Source: Phoronis australis
Lineage: Eukaryota > Phoronida > Phoronidae
Direction: 5' to 3'
Length of the DNA stretch: 37,682 nt
Assembly (NCBI GenBank): GCA_002633005.1
Contig: NMRA01000313.1
Coordinates: 355,657 to 393,338, forward strand
Both the position numbers and the translations under genes were made by a program. This document shows, in pieces, positions 31,601-37,682 of this stretch. How positions within the stretch are numbered: position 1 is the first letter of the stretch; the number at the start of each line of letters is the position of its first letter. The notes under the pieces were generated by a model. The model was not told the origin of the DNA. It made no database searches and worked only from the letters and a program-made list of their open reading frames with translations.

Positions 31601-34600
31601 TTTTGTTTTATTAGTAATATATCATGATTCGTTTGCATATGTAGTGTATTTATAGTTTGTAGTTAGTGGTCGCTGATTTTTTTTGGAATGTTACGCGTAC
31701 TTAGTATGTTAAAATAGCATTGGTGTTTAGTTCCTTACGTAGGCGGGTCGAACCTAGGAACCAATATGGGTCGAACCAATTTTTTTCGGTTTTATTTTTT
31801 TCTTCGTTTTGAAAAAGTACTTTGCTATCATCGGAAAGGTAGTACATTGTACTCAGTAAAAATCGAAAAAGTATCAAAATCGGGGCAAGCACTGTAAAGT
31901 TATTGCAAGTTTTGTAGCGAAATTTGGGTCACTTTTGGATCGCGTCGGCCATATTGGAGGACAGCGGGATGAGTTACGAGTTTAAAACTTTGTGTAAATT
32001 TTTTTCGCCAACAAATTACGGTGAAATTTAGTTAGACATATCTTTACTTACTATTCTGCACGATTTAACAGTGTTCACCAATTTTCAGTTGTTACTCATT
32101 AAGTGATAAATGTGCTCACAATTCCCGTTGGACTTCGTCTCATTTCTGGCGGCACCTACAATGTGGACTTTTGCTGAACTGAAAGGCATGTTCAATCGGC
32201 TACTTTGTAATTTGTGAAGATTTAACGTTGATACATTTTGACAAATGTTGCTACAAAAAAGAAACTTTGTTCAATTTTCGTGTTTTTTTTGTGTTTGTGG
32301 TCAGCGACCAGTTAGACCTAAGGGTAGTCTTGGCACAAAGCTGTATAGGCCTACTAACAAGCTGTATTTTGACTATTAGTCTTCACTGGTAGCTGGTGAC
32401 TGAGGCTAACTAAGGTCTGCCGCGGCAGTGTGACACAGGACTAACCAGCCCGTTATTTCATGCAAGTGTCTGAAACTACCCTTGAACATATGCAGCATTT
32501 ATCATTTGACCATTTTACTTCGACAAAACAGCTTGCAACCGCATGCATTTACCATTCGCCAGTGTTTGGTCTCGATCTGCACCTGGTCCGATAGGCTGCG
32601 GTCCCGAGTCTGGCAAAATAATTTCTGTCAAAATTTATTCGCCACATTTCTTTAGCAAATTCCATAAAATTGTCCGTAGTTTGATTTTATCAAAATTAAG
32701 GCGCGCTGTTGATTTTTTTTTATCCCCATTTGCTGGCTGGTAACAGTACAGGCACTGCTCCAGTCGCACTGACGGCGTTTTCTCGGCCTGGGTTCCTGAA
32801 TGAATTGTACTTCCGGGTTCGCGGCAAGTTTAAAATGGCGGTGTTTCTTCGGGTGCAAATCGTGAGTGGCGTGTTCATTTAAACTGTTTTCGAGTACGGA
32901 TCGTGTATTAGTTATGGGGTAGGTACTTCTTGGATCCTTATAACATCTTCTAACCATGTAATAAGGGTTAACAACGCGTGAGAGAAGGACTTTAAAGTTG
33001 ATTTACTTTGACATAAGGCAGATTTATAGGAACATCACACAAGTACTAATGCTTAATCGTTTAGTATGACATCTTGGACCCAGTCAAATAGAATTAAAAT
33101 GACAAAATTAAAAAAAAATGAATGCTAGATTTACGTAGCACTGTAAATTACTTGGCACTTTGAAAATTCTTACCTGGTTATGGACCTGGTCAGTTGTAAT
33201 CCTTCTCAACTCCTTCTCAACTCCCGGGGATCGTGTAACAAATGCAACCATTTTCTGCACACAGCGATTAATTTTAGACACAATTTTGTAAAAGTTTCAA
33301 GTGTTATTATGAGCCCGTGCTTACCTGAATTGGAAAAACGTCCAGCAAAACTGGTGAAAATGTGATGTGACTGCATTTTTATTACAACTTGTGGACCTAA
33401 ATCGTGTCACAATAAACATCGTGCTTTCAGCCATCTAGGGACAACCCATATCCTAACAAATCTCGCTTCACTATTGCCATGTTATCTGGCGTGGAACAGT
33501 TGGGAGATGGACCGGAGTACAGGCGTCTCCGAGACGGGGGTCAACTGAGCCAGCCTATAATGGCTGTCAGTAAGTTAGCAAGCCAACTGTCGCGGGAGCC
33601 CTACTCCAACAGAATCATTGACTACAGGTGAGTGAGGCTGGAAAGTATCTGTGGTTATAAATACGTTGTAGTTGTTGTTTCTACTGGTTATTTTTTAACT
33701 CGCTGTTTGATTTATGGTGATGTAGGACCTCATCGACAAGTCTCTTTATTTAGCCAAATATTAACAAAACTGTAGCTTTTGACTTTTTAAAAGTATTTTC
33801 TAGAAGCAGAAGACAGATGTGGCTCTGAAATTCACCAGTAGTGTGCGCTACATGAGCTACCACTAACAAAATAATAAAAATTGTTTGAAATTAAGGAATG
33901 TTTCCGTAAGAGGGTTGGGAGAATTCTTATTGTAATAGTAGCATGGAACTTTCTGTGAAACGTCTGTTCTGCATGATTCCAGTGGCTCCAAGGTGACTCA
34001 GCTGTTGAAGGAGGAACTGGGAGGGAACGTCAAGACACGCGTGGTCGTCTGCTTAAAACCAGAAGAGACAGACGCTTTGAGTCATATGCTCAAGCTGGCC
34101 ACTGATCTGTCTCTAGTGAAGAACTACCCTGTATTGAATGACTGCTGGGCACAGGTCAGTCATGGTAGTGGATAGTGGAGGTCGTGACGTGGTCGTGACC
34201 AAGGCCAGTTACAATGACTTGGAAAAGACAGTAAATCGAATATGCTCAATTACCATTTTGAGAGCAATAATTCAGTATGTTGTTCTACGGCCTCTTAATT
34301 TGTAAAGACTACAACTTTCATGTATTTGACATTAGAATTTCTTTATTTAACAATCCCTAAAAGTTGTGTGGAAACTCAATTTGTTTATTTAAAAAAAATT
34401 AATATTAATTTATTATTGCACAAATAAGGTCTTAAGGAACATTGTTTGGGTGGCAAAATTTTGTATTTTTGATTTTTGACAGCAAAATTAATTACATTGC
34501 TTCACTGTTTTCAGGATCACGATTACAAAACACTTTCTTTTTAAAATAGTCCCAAAATCGTGTACTATAGTGGTTGGCGAGGAATTGATTGAGATATTAG

Positions 34601-37105
34601 CTAAGTATATTTTTTACAAAACTTTTTTCTGTGCTTACAATGAGATTGTGTTTTCATTTCAGAACCTTATCACCCAGTATCGAGCACGTATATTAGATGG
34701 TCAAAGGTTACTAGGTACTGGAGTTGGGCTGATTACCCCCAATGGTGTTGGTAACCCCAGCGACGCACTGCAGAAGATGTACACTGAAAATGTAAGAAAC
34801 GAGGCATGTTGAATAAATCTTTACCATAAGAATACTGTCTGCCCTGTTCGCGTTTATATATACGTGAAGCTGTGCCAATATCTCAAATCTGGTTCATGTG
34901 TCTTTCTGTAAATAATCATTGGGTAAATTGAGAAGCGATAGTGTGTGAATCAAACTAGACTTTTTTGTTACAAAATGACATTTAGTGTAGATAAGTATAG
35001 TATGGACAGAATGTACAAGCGTTTGAGGTGTACATGTCACTTGTCTGTTTGCTTGGCAACAGATGCAGCTGAAGGACAAGAGTGAACGTCTGTTCAACAG
35101 AATGGAACAGATGCAGGGTCGCTATGGACATCTGGCTAATAGTAAAACAGACATCTCGGCTCAACTACTGGCAGCTGAGGAGGAAAAATTGAAGGTGTGT
35201 GACTTTTCACTGTTTTTATGTTATTTCAATTCTTATATTTAATTAACAAAGCGTGCACACACTTTGGATTACAGGTTATTATATACATTTCTTTTGGTCT
35301 TTTTATGTTTTTTCTTGTGCATGACGAGAATGGTGAATTTTGGAAACTTGTTCCATTTCGACATATGACTGGAAAAGCCACCTGCTGTGACGAAAGCAAT
35401 TTCCTGCATTCGTTTGGTATCCTTTGGCCAATAACATGGAAATATTGTATCAATTGTCTTTCGAAATAAAGATCTTGATGTTTTGAGATCAGTTAGTAAG
35501 TGGGTATTTCATCATATATCGGTATAAAACATAATTGCTATTTGTGATATCTTTTAAAACATATCCTATTAACAGCTTTTTGGAGAACAGTCTATTAAGC
35601 ATGATACTTGGAAGTTTCACATGAATCTGGTAAACCAATTCTGAGATATAGTGCTCTGAAGTTTGCCAAATTTGGACATTTTTTGAAGGTCCTGCGTAAT
35701 CTTAACTACTCTGAGCACCTTAACCCTTATCCTGCTAAGCCTCTATTCAGACAACTTTCCCTGTGTGCTAAGCTAAGTAGGTCACCACTGCTGCTATGCA
35801 CTGGGCTGTTATGAAGGTCACTCAGATTAATGACCTAACATTTTTAAATTGGAAATTTGAAGGGGTAATGTCAATTTTACATAAAAGTAGTCTGCACAAA
35901 AGTTGTTCAGAATTTAATGGAGTTTTTCACCATATACATATCTTTACCATCGTCTTGCTGTGAATAATTCTATTAACTTTCAAACTGGACACTCTTTGTT
36001 TTTATCTGTTTTCGCACATGAGAACATTATAGCAGACACTCAAAAACCGTAATAAGCATTTTTAAAAGGGAATTCATGGGATTTGCATGTTTAACAAAGC
36101 AGATTTATTGTTTGTAACATCACATCTACAAACAAGAATGTACAGTATATAACATAGGGCCTACCTCAACTTTGCACGATAACAAATTTATGAGTGGTGC
36201 AGTCGCTTGCTAAAGTCTGTTTTGAAGTTCACCTTGACATGCAAAAACTTGAATCACGGGTGGGGACACAAAACTATTCTGTGAAAAAGTCACAAAAATA
36301 TCTAGTTCTGAATGAGTTCCATCATGCGCGAATGGCGTGAGCCAAGCATCGTCGTAGGCCCGTCCAAGTTCAGCTTCAGGGACCGGTAACTCCTCCAAAA
36401 TTGCACCGAGATCCGAATCGATAGAATCTGCATTACTTGTGACTGTTGTATTAGTTTCCCAGTCACTGTCACCGTCACTTTGAGTAGCAATTCCAGCTTG
36501 TTTTCACTATCTGAGTCCATGAACACTTCCTCAAGAAACTGGTCAACAGTCATCTTACCACGTTTGGCACCAGCCAAGATAAAACTTGCGTAAACTTTCA
36601 AATATCTCAGCAACAACTCACCACAGCCATATGTTGTAAATCAGAAAAATGTACAGGAAACTATGGACTGTGGAATGCGCATGCTCACATATATAACCAG
36701 CATACGGGGCTTTCACAATTTCTGAATGAAAAACACCAGTGTCCTGGGGTGAGTACACTCTCCTTGCGCAGTCTAGCCGTAGCTTATTATAGGCGATTGA
36801 GTACACCCGACGCATTTTAGTAGGATAATTGGCTTGTCGGCTGACCTCGCCTAGCGCAGGATAAGGGTTAATCACAATTCACAATAGTGATAATATATTG
36901 GGAACTTCTTGGACAATTTGAAGTTTTGAGATGAAGACGGGTTATAATACTTCTTGAATATCAAAGTTATGTTAGGTCCCTCAGTATTGTTTAATCCAAT
37001 ATTTAAAATTTTATACAGATCTCTCAAGCACTGGTTGAAGTTCAGATTGAGAATAACAAGATACAGGAAGAGATGGAGGCTTCCAAGTTTGAGCTGACGA
37101 ACAAG
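22552..37105 (+). CDS. CCDC78: CCDC78-like protein with kinesin-like (pseudo-)motor domain, 5' part of gene
   Basis: Nine coding exons join in consistent phase to 454 codons and the gene runs on beyond the window. Residues 1-330 align by eye with a kinesin motor: VVGRIRP (5-11), P-loop GESGSGKS (77-84, Lys83), MYEVYNETVRDLL (131-143), and SKVTQLLKEELGGN..VVVCLKP near the end. The switch I position reads PARNHS (200-205) where SSRSH is usual. The switch II position reads MLSGVE (232-237) where DLAGSE is usual, losing the aspartate. ATP hydrolysis is therefore doubtful. Residues 382-454 are a coiled coil whose EEEKLKISQALVEVQI resembles the EQQLQISKELVDIQI part of human CCDC78, a deuterosome protein of multiciliated cells. 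Some CCDC78 relatives have such an N-terminal motor-like domain. The name rests on recalled similarity; a divergent true kinesin is the alternative. Confidence 0.75.
23105..23251. repeat. Foldback with 15-bp perfect arms
   Basis: GATCTTTGATCTGGG at 23105-23119 and its exact reverse complement at 23237-23251, 117 bases apart. Probably a small MITE remnant. Confidence 0.75.
24230..24465 (+). repeat. Dispersed repeat, copy 2
   Basis: Same orientation as 16065-16300, sharing CTTACTCAGGTTAGAATTGA (24276-24295) and patchy flanking similarity. Confidence 0.6.
24850..25247. mobile_element. Foldback/MITE-like element with nested inverted repeats
   Basis: The outer arms are inverted copies: left reads GTCCACATACAGACTT then TACCCTAAAACAAGTTAC; right (minus strand) reads GTCCATAGACAGACTT then TACCCTAGAACAACTTGC. 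Inside, AACTTACCCCACCT (about 24939-24952) pairs with AGGTGGGGTAATTT. TTGTTCTAGGGTA also occurs twice in direct orientation. No coding capacity; superfamily unknown. Confidence 0.6.
25380..25476. repeat. Short foldback element
   Basis: ACTCGATGACCCC at the left end pairs with GGGGTCATCAAGT at the right end with one mismatch, about 97 bp overall. A related stretch (GAGT..CGAAATCTT..AGGGGTCAATCAAGT) lies at about 30440-30520. Confidence 0.55.
26137..26354 (+). CDS. CCDC78: CCDC78-like coding exon 2 (P-loop)
   Basis: Residues 39-111. Acceptor tgcattgcag, donor GTACGT. Contains FVSGYNVCTLVAGESGSGKS, equivalent to kinesin's LEGYNGTVFAYGQTGSGKT. Confidence 0.92.
26455..26552 (-). mobile_element. 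tRNA-derived SINE, copy 1
   Basis: A 73-nt tRNA-like head (26480-26552) with a 6/7-paired acceptor stem, a D arm around GTGGTAAGAGC, an anticodon loop CTGGCAA, and a perfect B box GGTTCGATTCC. It is followed by TTCCTGATTTTTCTG. The TTTTT after the head would stop Pol III. Weak T stem and the shared tail with copy 2 argue for a SINE rather than a working tRNA gene. Confidence 0.65.
26751..26835 (+). mobile_element. tRNA-derived SINE, copy 2
   Basis: A box TAGCTCAGTGG (26758-26768) and B box GGTTCGATTCC (26802-26812), with anticodon arm CTAGACTGGCATTCTAG and the same TTCCTGATTTTTCTG tail as copy 1. The acceptor stem is poorly paired, so it is not a functional tRNA. It lies in the opposite orientation to copy 1, about 200 bp away. 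Confidence 0.7.
27344..27639 (+). repeat. Minisatellite, 18 units of 16-17 bp
   Basis: The unit is GATGGTGTTGGATCAT with an optional extra T; units 1, 10, 15 and 18 carry single changes. The 16/17 mixture breaks any reading frame. Just before it, CAACACTATC (27322-27331) is the inverse of the first unit's GATAGTGTTG (27344-27353). Confidence 0.97.
28528..30130 (-). mobile_element. Kolobok-like DNA transposon, decayed
   Basis: Inverted ends AGGAGCATGCCACCCAA and (minus strand) AGAGAATGCCACCCAA are each flanked by TTAA (28524-28527 and 30131-30134), the target duplicated by Kolobok and piggyBac elements. A THAP-domain relic on the minus strand (29645-30004) fits Kolobok, whose transposases begin with a THAP domain. 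A perfect hairpin (ATCGAGTAG, tt, CTACTCGAT at 28572-28591) lies near the left end. 1603 bp, in intron 2 of the CCDC78-like gene. Confidence 0.7.
29645..30004 (-). pseudogene. THAP-domain transposase N-terminus, frameshifted
   Basis: The reading frame carries PREPKMLRKWLAVVKNEKYT, close to the THAP-domain core (P...L.KKW.....R..F.P). The preceding zinc-ligand part, HPACPNYEAAKKADISFF, is in a neighbouring frame, so at least one frameshift has broken it. The C-terminal zinc ligands (C..H) are not intact, and no catalytic domain was seen downstream. It lies near the right terminus of the element, as expected for a transposase start on the minus strand. Confidence 0.6.
30184..30350 (+). CDS. CCDC78: CCDC78-like coding exon 3
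   Basis: Residues 112-167. Acceptor ctgttaatag was chosen because it keeps the frame; the ag at 30190 would not. Donor GTGATA. Contains MYEVYNETVRDLL, the kinesin LEIYNEEIRDLL block. Confidence 0.9.
30351..31048 (+). other. CCDC78-like intron 3
   Basis: 698 bp after codon 167; contains a third tRNA-like element. Confidence 0.88.
30698..30769 (+). mobile_element. tRNA-derived SINE or tRNA pseudogene, second family
   Basis: A box-like GACTCAGTGG and perfect B box GGTTCAAATCC with a well-paired T stem (CCGGG/CCTGG); the anticodon loop reads CTCCTGT (CCT, arginine-like). The acceptor stem does not pair. A second B-box-like GGTTCGATTG lies just upstream at 30659-30668. Distinct from the SINE family at 26455-26835. 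Confidence 0.55.
31049..31192 (+). CDS. CCDC78: CCDC78-like coding exon 4 (switch I region)
   Basis: Residues 168-215. Acceptor aatttcag, donor GTATGT. The usual NxxSSRSH becomes FGPARNHS, followed by the strand TVIIYIDL. Confidence 0.9.
31193..33430 (+). other. CCDC78-like intron 4
   Basis: 2.2 kb. No gene or bounded element recognised; contains a 12-bp palindrome CTGCCGCGGCAG near 32417. Confidence 0.8.
33431..33627 (+). CDS. CCDC78: CCDC78-like coding exon 5 (switch II region)
   Basis: Residues 216-280. Acceptor tgctttcag, donor GTGAGT. FTIAMLSGVEQ replaces the LxLVDLAGSER switch II block; IMAVSKLASQL corresponds to kinesin helix alpha-4. Confidence 0.9.
33628..33982 (+). other. CCDC78-like intron 5
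   Basis: 355 bp with donor GTGAGT and acceptor ttccag; nothing else seen. Confidence 0.88.
33983..34154 (+). CDS. CCDC78: CCDC78-like coding exon 6 (end of motor)
   Basis: Residues 281-338. Acceptor attccag, donor GTCAGT. GSKVTQLLKEELGGNVKT matches the kinesin DSKLTRLLQDSLGGNSKT block. Confidence 0.93.
34155..34662 (+). other. CCDC78-like intron 6
   Basis: 508 bp with donor GTCAGT; AT-rich, no other feature. Confidence 0.88.
34663..34791 (+). CDS. CCDC78: CCDC78-like coding exon 7 (linker)
   Basis: Residues 339-381. Acceptor tcatttcag, donor GTAAGA. Starts NLITQYRARILDGQRLL and contains a Gly/Pro/Asn-rich link before the coiled coil. Confidence 0.88.
35063..35194 (+). CDS. CCDC78: CCDC78-like coding exon 8 (coiled coil)
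   Basis: Residues 382-425. Acceptor ggcaacag, donor GTGTGT. Highly charged heptad-type sequence ending AAEEEKLK. Confidence 0.9.
35724..36867 (-). mobile_element. piggyBac-like element, internally deleted
   Basis: Twelve-base inverted ends CCCTTATCCTGC (35724-35735) and GCAGGATAAGGG (36856-36867) are each flanked by TTAA (35720-35723 and 36868-36871). CCC-initial ends plus TTAA duplication are the piggyBac hallmark. At 1144 bp it is too short for a full transposase (usually about 600 aa). It retains only an acidic N-terminal reading frame on the minus strand, starting near its right end. Confidence 0.8.
36210..36616 (-). pseudogene. piggyBac-type transposase N-terminal remnant, frameshifted
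   Basis: Two overlapping minus-strand frames join at one frameshift near 36495-36505. The first contains MTVDQFLEEVFMDSDSE (ATG at 36553); the second contains SDGDSDWETN and LGAILEELPVPEAELGRAYDD and stops at 36210. An Asp/Ser/Glu-rich N-terminus is common in piggyBac transposases; the DDD catalytic core is absent. Assignment leans on the flanking termini. Confidence 0.55.
37019..37105 (+). CDS. CCDC78: CCDC78-like coding exon 9 (coiled coil)
   Basis: Residues 426-454. Acceptor tatacag, donor GTAAGC. ISQALVEVQI continues the CCDC78-like coiled coil; later exons lie outside the window. Confidence 0.9.
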
Positions 37106-37682
37106 GTAAGCAGACGACATTGTATGCATAGAATTTAAGCCTGCTATAAATTAGTTACAATTTAATACAAAATATCAGGAATAGAAAACACCTAGTGTCT
37201 TTGAAAATGTTGTCAATTTTCATTTTTTGTCAGTTTAGTAGCTTAGTTGAAGTTGTTTCAACTCAATTGTAATGAGACCAAGTGATATTCAATGGTTCAG
37301 AAAAACAGAAAATAATGCAGTCTTTCTGTAGTTGCAGAATTTGTGTTCATAGTTTAATCCTTTGATGCCAAATGAGAGCATGTAATTAAGTATTACCAGG
37401 AAGAGATAACCAGGAAGGGACAACTGTTTTAGCGCATTTTAACGTGATTTCAAACGTGATTTCAAAAGTAAATGTTCAAGTTATCTGGAATCCAAACATT
37501 ATTTTTGAAAGATTAACTCTTTAGCTATAAAATGACACCACTTTGGTCCTCAAAGACTGCATATTACTGGCACTGGGATGCTTTGAACGTGACATGTTTA
37601 CCCTTCCAAAAGATGCTTCTTCCCAGGCATGTACTCGGGCATGAGCCTCTTTTTTGAACCAACAGATGTCACTAACATATGC
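37106..37682 (+). other. CCDC78-like intron 9, partial
   Basis: Begins with donor GTAAGC. No acceptor followed by in-phase coiled-coil sequence was found before the window ends. Confidence 0.7.

Larger units (their letters stand above)
35195..37018 (+). other. CCDC78-like intron 8
   Basis: 1.8 kb, mostly occupied by the piggyBac-like element at 35724-36867. Confidence 0.88.

Noticed and set aside
32652-32957. 101-codon minus-strand basic open frame in intron 4, considered as a THAP-like relic
   Set aside because: Starts MVRRCY as some THAP domains do, but the remaining zinc ligands and the P..KKW core are absent.
36618-36875. 85-codon minus-strand open frame
   Set aside because: Covers the right terminus of the piggyBac-like element and has no motif.

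Overview
The window is nuclear DNA of an animal, most likely an invertebrate. The evidence is two spliced genes with GT..AG introns, AT-rich non-coding DNA, and remnants of animal DNA transposons (Kolobok, piggyBac and hAT types) and tRNA-derived SINEs. There are no operons, no bacterial-style genes and no CRISPR array. I cannot fix the phylum from sequence alone.

Two genes are solid. On the minus strand (7728-16775) lies a complete alpha-tubulin gene of five coding exons whose spliced length is exactly 1353 nt (450 aa plus stop). Its first two introns, after Met1 and within codon 76, sit where vertebrate alpha-tubulin genes have them. On the plus strand (22552 to beyond 37105) are the first nine coding exons, 454 codons, of a gene encoding a kinesin-like motor domain followed by a coiled coil. 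The coiled coil resembles CCDC78, a component of the deuterosome/centriole-amplification machinery. The motor keeps a P-loop, but the switch I and switch II signatures are replaced, so it looks like a pseudo-motor. The two genes are head to head, about 5.8 kb between start codons, and both products belong to the cilium/centriole world, so shared regulation is plausible but unproven.

Layout: 1-7430 is gene-poor, with a 1.16 kb inverted-repeat element (1357-2515) and a long polypyrimidine tract (6383-6541). At 7437-7694 there is a weak candidate plus-strand exon ending 33 bp from the tubulin stop. 7728-16775 is alpha-tubulin; its 5.4 kb second intron carries a microsatellite, two copies of a CGCGAA-rich MITE family, two perfect CRE octamers and a near-consensus RFX X-box. 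16776-22551 is the divergent intergenic region, holding a cluster of non-autonomous elements (19602-20019, 20079-20393, 20594-20751). 22552-37682 is the CCDC78-like gene. Its introns hold foldback elements, a pair of inverted tRNA-SINEs, an 18-unit minisatellite, a Kolobok-like element with a THAP-domain relic, and a piggyBac-like element with a broken transposase N-terminus.

Identifications rest on reading motifs and splice phases by eye. Family names for transposons and the CCDC78 assignment come from recalled family features and have not been searched.
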